The translations under genes and the position numbers were made by a program. Shown piece by piece: positions 24,576-31,301 of a stretch of 31,969 nucleotides of DNA. The stretch's first letter is position 1; every line of letters begins with the position of its first letter. The notes beneath the pieces were generated by a model, which was given only the letters and a program-made list of their open reading frames with translations, was not told the origin of the DNA and searched no databases. Source of the stretch: CAZWRK01 sp964635875 (GTDB lineage Bacteria; Pseudomonadota; Gammaproteobacteria; Burkholderiales; Aquaspirillaceae); NCBI GenBank assembly GCA_964635875.1, contig CAZWRK010000048.1, positions 1 to 31,969 on the forward strand, given 5' to 3'.

Positions 24576-24599
24576 AATGACGACGACGCAGCTTTCTAA
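24576..24599 (+). repeat. SSB-tail-like remnant after the pentapeptide gene
   Basis: Directly after the TGA of the pentapeptide gene, in the same frame, eight codons read NDDDAAF-stop. The 24 bases differ from the end of the SSB-like gene (NEDDVAF-stop, 23955-23978) at four positions, mostly synonymous or transition changes. This looks like a relic or duplicated SSB C-terminus. Read-through of TGA would append the acidic tip to the pentapeptide protein. Confidence 0.6.
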
Positions 24600-24629
24600 A
24601 TCTCTAATCATCATAATTTATTGATCTTA

Positions 24630-24659
24630 TTGATCAAACCGGCCCTTGTGGATGACAAT
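24630..24659 (+). promoter_or_regulatory. possible promoter upstream of the 42-aa membrane protein
   Basis: TTGATC (24630-24635), 18 bases, GACAAT (24654-24659). TTGATC also occurs at 24621-24626 as a direct repeat, and TGACCA repeats downstream, near 24664 and 24672. These could be regulator sites. Evidence is limited to consensus resemblance. Confidence 0.35.
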
Positions 24660-24688
24660 AGGGTGACCATTTGACCAAGGGGGGCCAT

Positions 24689-24817
24689 ATGTATATCGAT
24701 GATCTAGATCTTCAAAGAATGAAACAACAGGAAGCTTTTCGATCAAGGCTTGCAGCCGGTATTATGTTCCTTGGTGGAACGTGTGTACTTACTATTTGCC
24801 TGCTACTTTGGGTCTAA
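24689..24817 (+). CDS. small membrane protein, 42 aa
   Basis: MYIDDLDLQRMKQQEAFRSR is followed by a transmembrane segment (LAAGIMFLGGTCVLTICLLL) and ends WV. AAGGGGGG lies five bases upstream of ATG. The gene ends just before the antisense tRNA-like gene. Function unknown. The position in the accessory region would fit an exclusion peptide. Confidence 0.5.
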   Translation: MYIDDLDLQRMKQQEAFRSRLAAGIMFLGGTCVLTICLLLWV

Positions 24818-24818
24818 T

Positions 24819-24902
24819 TGGTGCCCCCGGGTGGATTCGAACCACCAACCTCGTGGTAGCGAATCACTCCACCAAGCGCTCTTCCATTGAGCTACAGGGG
24901 AC
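24819..24902 (-). tRNA. tRNA-like gene with irregular anticodon arm, isotype unassigned
   Basis: On the minus strand it starts GTCCCCTG, with TA then D arm GCTC-AATGGAA-GAGC, T arm GGTGG-TTCGAAT-CCACC, acceptor CGGGGGC, discriminator A and encoded CCA. The acceptor is imperfect (one base too many on the 5' side or a mismatch). Between D arm and variable loop (AGGTT), the stem CTTGG/CCACG (one T-C mismatch) encloses 15 bases instead of 7, so the anticodon cannot be read. The loop can fold on itself (AGTG-ATT-CGCT). This could be a decayed tRNA, or a tRNA with an 8-nt insertion. It overlaps the preceding Zn-finger gene by 11 nt. Confidence 0.7.
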
Positions 24903-25098
24903 TTTGTTTTGTGGGTTCGTCCTTGACCTCACTCTTACAGGGTAAGCAAACTGTATAGGTAAGCAATACAGGACACCGATATGCTGCGTTGCGTCCACAC
25001 TTTTCACAAAGGGGTACACCATGAACACCGTGATCACGATCAAGCTTATTAAGCCAAACGGTGGCCCCGTTGCTTTTCGGTGTCATCTCATTAGACAA
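24892..25098 (-). CDS. small zinc-finger-like protein, 68 aa
   Basis: Residues about 31-54 read CEKCGRNAAYRC then CLPC, giving two CxxC pairs plus a further Cys, spaced as in small treble-clef or B-box-like zinc sites. The frame runs into the tRNA-like gene, whose T-A-G supplies the stop codon. The first 25 residues overlap the oppositely transcribed 81-aa gene. Starts at 25098 or 25086 are both possible, with no clear Shine-Dalgarno. The Cys pattern makes the gene credible. Function unknown. Confidence 0.5.
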   Translation of the reverse strand: MSNEMTPKSNGATVWLNKLDRDHGVHGVPLCEKCGRNAAYRCPVLLTYTVCLPCKSEVKDEPTKQSPL

Positions 25099-25266
25099 GG
25101 TGAAGGTCTTCCTTATGTGGTTAGCTACAAAGATTCAGATGAGAGAGTAGCACTTCCAGAGTTTGAAGCACCTTTAGAATTCAGTAAAGACATTGAAACA
25201 TTCCTCAATGCTTTCGGTGAGCACGTTGTGAAGCCAGCCGAAGAAGTTCTCAAAAGTTGGAAATAG
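25021..25266 (+). CDS. small protein of unknown function, 81 aa
   Basis: AAGGGG lies six bases upstream of ATG. The protein has strands MNTVITIKLIK and VAFRCHLIR, then YVVSYK and a helical end IETFLNAFGEHVVKPAEEVLKSW. No family recognised. It overlaps the Zn-finger gene at its start and the XRE-type gene at its end, both antisense. Natural composition and strong start signal support it. Confidence 0.6.
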   Translation: MNTVITIKLIKPNGGPVAFRCHLIRQGEGLPYVVSYKDSDERVALPEFEAPLEFSKDIETFLNAFGEHVVKPAEEVLKSWK

Positions 25267-25501
25267 CCCTCTTGATCAAAAGCTTATAGGAAATATTATA
25301 TCCGCCACTTATGACCATACATTCACGCTTAGTGACAGCCTTTTGACCAGCTTCAATCGCACTCAGCCTGTCCACCTCGAACATCAAAAGCTCGGCAGCC
25401 TCTACAAGCCCAAGCTTAAGCACATGGATTCTGTGGTCACGTAGCCACTTTCCAAATTGCCGATCAACCGCATCCTCTGCACTATATATAAAGGCCGTCA
25501 T
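25250..25501 (-). CDS. XRE-type helix-turn-helix regulator, 83 aa
   Basis: FGKWLRDHRIHVLKLGLVEAAELL followed by EVDRLSAIEAGQKAV (about residues 16-55) fits the Cro/CI-type HTH, with the recognition helix around EVDRLSAIEAG. AAGGA lies eight bases before ATG. It is leftward, divergent from the 3D-domain lipoprotein by 31 nt. There is no integrase or long CI, so I infer a small regulator of early genes rather than a lysogeny repressor. The palindromes at 18427 or 21655 are possible targets. Confidence 0.7.
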   Translation of the reverse strand: MTAFIYSAEDAVDRQFGKWLRDHRIHVLKLGLVEAAELLMFEVDRLSAIEAGQKAVTKRECMVISGGYNISYKLLIKRAISNF

Positions 25502-25532
25502 CCTGATGTCCTTTCAACGAGGAGAAACAAAC

Positions 25533-26234
25533 ATGAACAAATTAATTGTGGGGTTAGTTGCCCTTGCCTTGCAAGCCTGCTCTGACATCCCCCTTAAAGA
25601 TCTTGAGAAACTAGATGAAGTCCTTCCCCCAGTGGTAGATGTAGATCCAGTTGCTAAAGCATTCCCTGGGTTTGTGCGAGCTAAGGAAGAAAAGACAATC
25701 AAACTTCGTAATACTTACTACTACTTAGAAGACGAGGCACTTGATAAGAACGAACCAAGAACCACACCAATCTTAGATATGAAAGGAAAGCTCATCGCTA
25801 AGACGTCAGCCGTGTGGAAAAAGAAAGTAAACATCGAGGGCTCTGGGAAACTAAAAGACGGTAGGGTGATTAACTATGCCGGAAAGGTAGACGGCTCGAT
25901 TCGCTATTCGGTTGTGTCTGCACCGTTTGGTATGGGAGTTGGTAACTGTGAGCTCATTCCTCTTCGTACTATCGCTGTTGATAAGAATGTCGTTCCCTAT
26001 GGGAGCGTTGTGGAGATCCTTGAAACAAAAGGTGTCAAAGACAGCGAGGGAAAAGAGCACTCCGGACTTTGGGTCGCTCAAGATACTGGTGGAGCAATCA
26101 AAAAGGACCGAGTAGATTTGTTCCTGGGTACAGATATTAAAGGGGTGTTTTACAGAAACGCCAAACTACGAACATTACAACCACTCACGGTTAAGGTTTT
26201 AGGTTCAGTGCCTTATCCGTGCGTAAAGAAATAG
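25533..26234 (+). CDS. lipoprotein with MltA-type 3D domain, 233 aa
   Basis: ATG at 25533 follows GAGGAG by eight bases and gives a lipoprotein signal (MNKLIVGLVALALQAC, Cys16). The C-terminal domain shows the three Asp that name the 3D fold: AVD (150), QD (184) and VD (195) in VAQDTGGAIKKDRVDLFLG. That is the catalytic barrel seen in MltA-type lytic transglycosylases and in Gram-positive resuscitation proteins. I infer it cuts or binds peptidoglycan from the inner face of the outer membrane. Length is shorter than MltA, so the MltA domain proper is reduced or absent. Confidence 0.8.
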   Translation: MNKLIVGLVALALQACSDIPLKDLEKLDEVLPPVVDVDPVAKAFPGFVRAKEEKTIKLRNTYYYLEDEALDKNEPRTTPILDMKGKLIAKTSAVWKKKVNIEGSGKLKDGRVINYAGKVDGSIRYSVVSAPFGMGVGNCELIPLRTIAVDKNVVPYGSVVEILETKGVKDSEGKEHSGLWVAQDTGGAIKKDRVDLFLGTDIKGVFYRNAKLRTLQPLTVKVLGSVPYPCVKK

Positions 26235-26242
26235 AGGGATCT

Positions 26243-26602
26243 ATGTCGCTTACTATTCCAGATTTCACAAAAACCAATGAGCTTTATATCGTAAAGACTC
26301 TTAACGGTAGTTACATCAAAGGCAAGATGGCTCAAGTCCACGGTCTTTGCTGCTATCTCACTGAGGTAGAATTCTATCTTCAAGATCCAGTCAGTAAAAA
26401 GGTTCTTTGTGAAAAGACTGAGACCGCAGTGGTTCCATTGAGTGCAATCGTTTCTATTGCTCCTCCAGGAAAGCTTTTGGAGGTCACTGGATCTCTTGAT
26501 CAACCATCTGCTCAAGGCTCACAACCCGCTCAAGTAGCTGATGAGTCCGTGCAATCCAGCCAGACAGAAACACTAGTTGTGACTGATTCTTCTTCACAAT
26601 AG
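26243..26602 (+). CDS. small protein of unknown function, 119 aa
   Basis: ATG at 26243 follows GAGGGA by four bases; an upstream GTG at 26219 would overlap the lipoprotein gene. Residues 1-80 look like a compact beta-barrel (LYIVKTLNGSYIKGKM, LTEVEFYLQD, TAVVPLSAIVSIAPPG), a little like LSm-type folds. The C-terminal tail is Ser/Gln/Thr-rich and runs antisense to the end of the endolysin gene for 119 nt. No family recognised. Confidence 0.55.
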   Translation: MSLTIPDFTKTNELYIVKTLNGSYIKGKMAQVHGLCCYLTEVEFYLQDPVSKKVLCEKTETAVVPLSAIVSIAPPGKLLEVTGSLDQPSAQGSQPAQVADESVQSSQTETLVVTDSSSQ

Positions 26603-27023
26603 AGACATACGAATTCTGAGCTACACAAATATACTTAATTGATGTGAGTAGCGGGTCTACCTTGTTGATCTGATTGTAATCTAGGGTCGAATCAGTAGTG
26701 CCCGTTACCACTAAATTCATGTTCTTTACAGCTGGACCAATCCCACGGTTCACCGCTTGATCAAATAGAACCATTTGAAGCCTTAGATCACCAATATCAT
26801 CAAGATGCATGGCATCCCAGAATTCCGATTTATAGAAACCATACACTTGAGCAAGGTTAAGGTTCTTTAACTCCTGAACCGTAGCCTTATGCTTGATGTA
26901 CTGTGAGAAGCTGTTGATGGTTATCCCGTAGTTCGTAGGGCCACCACGGTCATCTGGGTGATCTACAAAACCACCCTCGTGCTCTAGTAAGCACTTCATG
27001 CAGTACTCAAAAGCTGGATTCAT
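26484..27023 (-). CDS. endolysin, glycoside hydrolase family 108-type muramidase, 179 aa
   Basis: LEHEGGFVDHPDDRGGPTNYGIT (catalytic Glu in HEGG, residue 16) is the hallmark of GH108 lysozymes, and WDAMHLDDIGDLRLQMVLFDQAVNRG fits the family body. It hydrolyses the N-acetylmuramic acid to N-acetylglucosamine bond in peptidoglycan. No signal peptide is seen, so it would need a holin. It lies directly downstream of the spanin- and holin-like genes, and its 3' end overlaps the convergent 119-aa gene by 119 nt. Confidence 0.88.
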   Translation of the reverse strand: MNPAFEYCMKCLLEHEGGFVDHPDDRGGPTNYGITINSFSQYIKHKATVQELKNLNLAQVYGFYKSEFWDAMHLDDIGDLRLQMVLFDQAVNRGIGPAVKNMNLVVTGTTDSTLDYNQINKVDPLLTSIKYICVAQNSYVSIVKKNQSQLVFLSGWIARTHQLLERVVSLEQMVDQEIQ

Positions 27024-27026
27024 TTG

Positions 27027-27299
27027 TTACCTTCGTTCTGAAAGTTGATCTGTTAGCTTCTGAAGTATCTCAAGTTGTTGTTTTTGTACGAACTCAAACC
27101 GAAGGAGAATCTCAACCATCTTTTCGGTCTGTTGGTGAATGTCACTTGGTTGACGCTTTACGTGCCACTGCCAAAGATCTGCAAGCTTTTGCTTATCTTG
27201 CGAATCAAAGTTTTTACCAAGCTTGTTTACTAGAAACTTAGTCACTTCAATCACCATGTAAGCCGCAATTATTCCTATAGCTTGGTTGTGGTCCATCAC
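27027..27299 (-). CDS. small helical protein of the lysis cassette, 90 aa
   Basis: A hydrophobic N-terminal stretch (AIGIIAAYMVIEVTKFLV, residues 7-24) is followed by a charged coiled-coil-like region (EILLRFEFVQKQQLEILQKL). This would suit an inner-membrane spanin subunit or a holin partner. Its ATG overlaps the lipoprotein stop by 4 nt (ATGA) and it ends 3 nt before the endolysin. Identity by context only. Confidence 0.55.
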   Translation of the reverse strand: MMDHNQAIGIIAAYMVIEVTKFLVNKLGKNFDSQDKQKLADLWQWHVKRQPSDIHQQTEKMVEILLRFEFVQKQQLEILQKLTDQLSERR

Positions 27300-27559
27300 T
27301 TCACCTTACACCTTCTCACCATAAACTCTTGAAGAGTCTGAAAATCATCGGGAGGTGTAGCAATGAAGTTCTTGCACTGCTCAAACGGTAAAATGTAATT
27401 CCTATCGGCCTCAGGAAGACGTGGGTCATGACAAGCACAACCACCATCTCCAATGATACAGATAGCGATCTTTGGACCCTTAAGCGTCTGACAACTAGCC
27501 GCTAGGAGTCCTACCGATATGATTAGACAAACGTTCAGCCAGTTGTAACCGTTCCGCAT
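27296..27559 (-). CDS. small lipoprotein of the lysis cassette (outer spanin candidate), 87 aa
   Basis: The signal region LNVCLIISVGLLAASC has the lipobox LAASC with Cys23 as the lipidation site. The mature part is short with several more Cys. Its start lies inside the preceding 78-aa gene (65-nt overlap, other frame), an arrangement reminiscent of Rz/Rz1 spanin pairs, and AGAGGG lies upstream of ATG. A spanin would fuse inner and outer membranes at lysis. The pairing with either neighbour is inferred. Confidence 0.6.
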   Translation of the reverse strand: MRNGYNWLNVCLIISVGLLAASCQTLKGPKIAICIIGDGGCACHDPRLPEADRNYILPFEQCKNFIATPPDDFQTLQEFMVRRCKVK

Positions 27560-27731
27560 CGCTTGAGGCCCTCTTGATGTTGGCTACTAGCTCGTTACCC
27601 TCTTGAATCCAGTTCTCTAGCTCGATGGTTCTTCGCTTTTCTATGTAGTCCTTAATAGACTGGTTAAGATCACGAAATAAGCCAACGAGCTCAGGAAGGG
27701 CCTTGAGGGCTGCGATAATAGCACTAAACAT
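27495..27731 (-). CDS. small helical lysis-region protein, 78 aa
   Basis: The N-terminus (MFSAIIAALKALPELVGLF) is a short amphipathic or hydrophobic helix. The rest is helical with LENWIQEGNELVANI, a pattern seen in small podovirus proteins next to holins. It begins 3 nt after the holin-like gene and contains the start of the lipoprotein gene. It may be an inner-membrane partner of the lipoprotein. Not proven. Confidence 0.55.
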   Translation of the reverse strand: MFSAIIAALKALPELVGLFRDLNQSIKDYIEKRRTIELENWIQEGNELVANIKRASSDAERLQLAERLSNHIGRTPSG

Positions 27732-27734
27732 AGG

Positions 27735-27956
27735 TTACTTCTTTTGAATGGGCGCAAACGCCTCAAGAGCCTTAAGAAGCATTCCAACTACTGGCATTTC
27801 TTTAAGCTTAGCTAACCAAGCGTCATCGGCTTTACTTGGTGTAAGAAGCACAATCATTTGACCAACGATCACAAGTGACCCAAGCACACCAAGTACCAAT
27901 GCAAGCGCTGGAACCTTGGCAGCTAAATCCTGAAGAACTTTAACTAAACCTTCCAT
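27735..27956 (-). CDS. holin candidate, 73 aa
   Basis: From ATG at 27956 (GGGAGAGGG directly upstream) the protein has a strong transmembrane stretch (PALALVLGVLGSLVIVGQMIVLLT, residues 16-39), then a short polar linker and a second, weaker hydrophobic helix (VVGMLLKALEAF). A longer frame to 28058 overlaps the preceding gene's end and lacks support. Size, membrane segments and position before spanin and endolysin genes fit a holin that opens the inner membrane. Confidence 0.65.
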   Translation of the reverse strand: MEGLVKVLQDLAAKVPALALVLGVLGSLVIVGQMIVLLTPSKADDAWLAKLKEMPVVGMLLKALEAFAPIQKK

Positions 27957-27969
27957 GATTCCCTCTCCC

Positions 27970-30255
27970 TTATGGGTTATCCAAGAACATCTTAGCTGCA
28001 CTATCCTCTGGTACATACTCAGAGGTAATTGGCTTCGATTCTTGGCGCTGAATGGCATTATTGTCCCTAAACCTGCCGTTCAATTGATTGACCTCAGATA
28101 TCCCCTGTTGTGCGTCCTTCGACATTTCAACGCCTTTAAGGGCACCCGCAGCCTGCAACATCCTAATGATGCCGTCTTTGTTTTCTTTTGACAAATTTAG
28201 CTTGTTGATCATCCCCATCGTAATGGGTTTGTTTTGGGCGTATAACTCCAAAAGCTTCTTGCCGGCTCTTCTTCCATATTCATCAAGACTATAACCAGCC
28301 GCACCACCGATAGCGGTTCCCACTGGACCACCAATCATTGATCCGACTACGGAGCCCATCAGTGTTTTCCGACTTCCATTAGTTGTTGGCTTTTGAAGCG
28401 CATCAAGTAATACCCTATCCTGAATCTTTTGCGCCGTCCCCTCAGTGCCTGCGGCTCTATCTAAAGCTTCAACCGTCTTGATTGTTTTTTGAGGATCTCG
28501 AGCCCTAATATCTACAAGGTTTCTCGCCTGCTCGGGAGATACTCCGGATAGTTTCTCTATATCTTTCCCAAGTACAGGGCCGCGCTTTTTTAGTTTCTTG
28601 ATCTTACTCAATATTTCCTCTGATTTCGATAGATCAGTGTTGACCTTTGGGGCGCCTTTGTTTTTATTGATAACCACATAGGGGTCGTAGAGCAGGTTTG
28701 TATCTGTTTTTTTGCCAAGCTCCCCAAGAAGCTCCTTATAGTAAGGCTCTTGTTTCCCCGACAATAATCCCGTGATTTTTAATACCGATTTGTCCGACGC
28801 TATCTCTCCGGTCTTTTCTAATAAATTAAAAATACTAGAAGCCTCTTGCATTGCTTTTCCATACCCAGGAACTTGCGCCTTAAGCTCTGTGTCTAATGCC
28901 TTTCTTACTGAATATAAGGCCTTACTTTCTGGGGTCATGAATCCGCCAACCGTTCCGGCTTTCTGATACTCAATTTTGTTATCTAAATATTGTAGTAGTT
29001 TCTTAACACCAGTAAGTGAGACGACCTCAGGAAACTTCAAAGCCTTTTCTTGTAACCGACCAATCTCATTTAAAGCAGTGTCATCAAGTGAACCAATTTC
29101 TTTATCCACCAATGAGTCCATAGCCTTGGAAATTTGATTCGTGATAAACTCTTTCGGAAATAACTTACCAGGGTTCTGTTTTTCTAGTTGATCAAAACCT
29201 CGGTTTGATGCCTCTATTCCTAGGTTTTTTAGGCGTTTGATAGAATCTAAAACTTTGGCTGAATAGTCCTCATTTATAGATGCATTTTTGAGTTCGTTTT
29301 TTAATGCACTAGCGGCTTCTTTGGCCGCATTAGCGTACAACTCATCAGATGTTTTTAATGAATTAATGGTGTTGTCAAATTCAGATATTATAGAATCCTT
29401 TTTTGAAACTACGTTTCGCTGCAGACTTTCAAGGTAGTCTTGAAGTTCCGCCCTGGTTGGGACGTTATCGAGAGTTTTGCCGGCATTACTTGAAAGCCTA
29501 GCCAAATAACTATCGATCAAATTCTCAGGGATTCCGGTAAGTAACGAAAATCCACGCTTCCCACTCTTTGCAATAATCTCGCTTGATTTAGATAGTAGCG
29601 GCCCAGCAATTGGCGCTAACGCACCTATACCAGCTCCGGCTCCAACACCCGTCGCAACATCTTGGGCCGTAGGTAGTTGTTTTTGCCCGATCGAGCTTGC
29701 TGCTAACGCACCGGCTCCCGAGATAGCACCCTCAGTCGCCCCGCTCACCAGGCTGGGAAGTTTTGAACCGATCTTGGATATCAAACCACTAGCCCCAGAA
29801 ACAACACCGGGAGCTGCGGCCGCCGCCTCTGGCAACAAACCAGCTACGGCAGCGCCACCAGCTTTTGCAATAGCCCCCACTTTGCCGGCAACACTCACAG
29901 GAGATGGAATCAAACCACCAACCACCTGGGCACCGATATCAAGCACTGGGTGCTCTGCTTTCCATGCTTTACGCTCTTCTGTATCTGGACTCACGAGTTG
30001 ATCGAGACCAAGGAAGTGCCCAGCAACTCCAGACCTAAGGACGTTGCCTACCGTCTCTTGAAGCGGTGATGGTTTTGACCCTTTGGCACTAAACACACCA
30101 GATTCGACTAGTGGCTTTGAGGCCACAGGAGCGCTTTGACCTGCAAGCTTCAACAGTTCTTCATCTGAAAGTTTAGACAAATCATCGGGAGCATTTGGCT
30201 GGCTTCCAGCTGCTAGTTTCAAAAGCTCTTCGTCTGTGAGTTTAGATAGATCCAT
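27970..30255 (-). CDS. large internal virion / DNA ejection protein candidate, 761 aa
   Basis: The N-terminus has two copies of the motif DLSKL(T/S)DEELLKLA (residues 2-15 and 25-38), common at the front of phage virion proteins. Hydrophobic Gly/Ala/Pro-rich stretches follow (about 95-245), then a long helical part to about 620 and a second Gly-rich segment (MGSVVGSMIGGPVGTAIGGAAGY). These alternating helical and glycine-rich membrane-active parts fit proteins ejected into the host envelope. It follows another internal virion gene and precedes the holin. No lysozyme motif was seen. Confidence 0.65.
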   Translation of the reverse strand: MDLSKLTDEELLKLAAGSQPNAPDDLSKLSDEELLKLAGQSAPVASKPLVESGVFSAKGSKPSPLQETVGNVLRSGVAGHFLGLDQLVSPDTEERKAWKAEHPVLDIGAQVVGGLIPSPVSVAGKVGAIAKAGGAAVAGLLPEAAAAAPGVVSGASGLISKIGSKLPSLVSGATEGAISGAGALAASSIGQKQLPTAQDVATGVGAGAGIGALAPIAGPLLSKSSEIIAKSGKRGFSLLTGIPENLIDSYLARLSSNAGKTLDNVPTRAELQDYLESLQRNVVSKKDSIISEFDNTINSLKTSDELYANAAKEAASALKNELKNASINEDYSAKVLDSIKRLKNLGIEASNRGFDQLEKQNPGKLFPKEFITNQISKAMDSLVDKEIGSLDDTALNEIGRLQEKALKFPEVVSLTGVKKLLQYLDNKIEYQKAGTVGGFMTPESKALYSVRKALDTELKAQVPGYGKAMQEASSIFNLLEKTGEIASDKSVLKITGLLSGKQEPYYKELLGELGKKTDTNLLYDPYVVINKNKGAPKVNTDLSKSEEILSKIKKLKKRGPVLGKDIEKLSGVSPEQARNLVDIRARDPQKTIKTVEALDRAAGTEGTAQKIQDRVLLDALQKPTTNGSRKTLMGSVVGSMIGGPVGTAIGGAAGYSLDEYGRRAGKKLLELYAQNKPITMGMINKLNLSKENKDGIIRMLQAAGALKGVEMSKDAQQGISEVNQLNGRFRDNNAIQRQESKPITSEYVPEDSAAKMFLDNP

Positions 30256-30263
30256 ATGGTCCT

Positions 30264-31301
30264 CTATTTAATAAGTCCACGGCGTTTGAGTTCTGCCTGA
30301 ATCGCTGCTTGATCTGGAGCTCTTGAAGGAGCTCCTAGTATTGTGGTCCTCAAATCTGGCACAACCATCTCTGGCTTAATTCCTACGGCTTTGGCCCGGT
30401 CTCGATAAAAACCAGAGTTAGCCTCATAAACATCAAGCTGTTTCCCTGTGGTACTTAGCGCAGAGTCGTACATTTGTTTTCGAACCTCAGGCGTAAGTTT
30501 TCCACCACCCTGAAGGTTTTGCCATGTTCCAACCAGAGCCTTAGCAGGACCGTTAGCGGCTTTTAAAATATCAATTTCACCCTCTCTAACAACCGAACCA
30601 GGGTCCCACATTTTAATAAGGTTGTAGACCATACTAATGTCGCCAACCGGTGAGGGGTTTTCATATGCATCTTTGATTTTATTAAACGACTGACCAATGA
30701 TCTTGGTTTCTTTTGTAATTGGGTCACCCAAAACACCAGCGCCTATTGCGTTCTCTTGCCTCAAAAGATCCTTTGCAGAGAATCCACCAGAGCCACCGCC
30801 TGCTTTTTTGGGTGCAGCTAATGCCCTTGCTTGAATGAGTCCCTTTTGAGCTTCAGCTCTATCGGCAATAAGTTGCTTCTCTTTCGCTTGCTTGGCATCG
30901 AGAGAAAGAAGCTCTGATGGTTTTCCATACATCTGCGCCATCTCTGGAGCACTAATGCCATCAGGCACATCAATACCCTTGGCTTTATAAAACAGCCTCA
31001 AGCTTTGAGCGAGCTTACTTTGTGGATCAGCTGCCGAGGCCATTGCTGCTTGCTTTTGTTTGGCTTCTTCAAGATCAGCAAGCTTTGCTTGTCCTGCTAG
31101 CTCTGCTTGAGCAAGCTCTAATGGTGACGAAGGCCTTTCACCACCAGTGAACTTGAAAGGTTGACCAATCGTTCTACCCTTTCTGATTTCATAAGCAGTA
31201 GGAACGTTAGCTACAGCTTCAAGGCTACCAAGGAGTGCCTCTCTAGCGCCCTGAGCATCTTCAAACTCTTTTTGCTTCTTAATCAACTCTTCCATGTCCA
31301 T
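30264..31301 (-). CDS. internal virion / structural protein, 345 aa
   Basis: Residues about 217-240 read PVGDISMVYNLIKMWDPGSVVREGEI, a phrase very common in phage virion-associated proteins. The N-terminal half is Gln/Ala/Lys-rich and helical. The start overlaps the upstream gene by one base (TAATG). With its neighbours it makes an ejection-protein trio like that of podoviruses. Enzyme activity cannot be inferred. Confidence 0.7.
   Translation of the reverse strand: MDMEELIKKQKEFEDAQGAREALLGSLEAVANVPTAYEIRKGRTIGQPFKFTGGERPSSPLELAQAELAGQAKLADLEEAKQKQAAMASAADPQSKLAQSLRLFYKAKGIDVPDGISAPEMAQMYGKPSELLSLDAKQAKEKQLIADRAEAQKGLIQARALAAPKKAGGGSGGFSAKDLLRQENAIGAGVLGDPITKETKIIGQSFNKIKDAYENPSPVGDISMVYNLIKMWDPGSVVREGEIDILKAANGPAKALVGTWQNLQGGGKLTPEVRKQMYDSALSTTGKQLDVYEANSGFYRDRAKAVGIKPEMVVPDLRTTILGAPSRAPDQAAIQAELKRRGLIK

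Noticed and set aside
25250..25501. XRE-type gene as a CI-like lysogeny repressor
   Set aside because: Only 83 aa with no dimerisation/cleavage domain, and no integrase nearby; a minor regulator is a simpler reading.
26455..26490. Hairpin CCTCCA...TGGAGG near the end of the endolysin gene
   Set aside because: No T tract on either strand, and it lies in coding sequence of the 119-aa gene.
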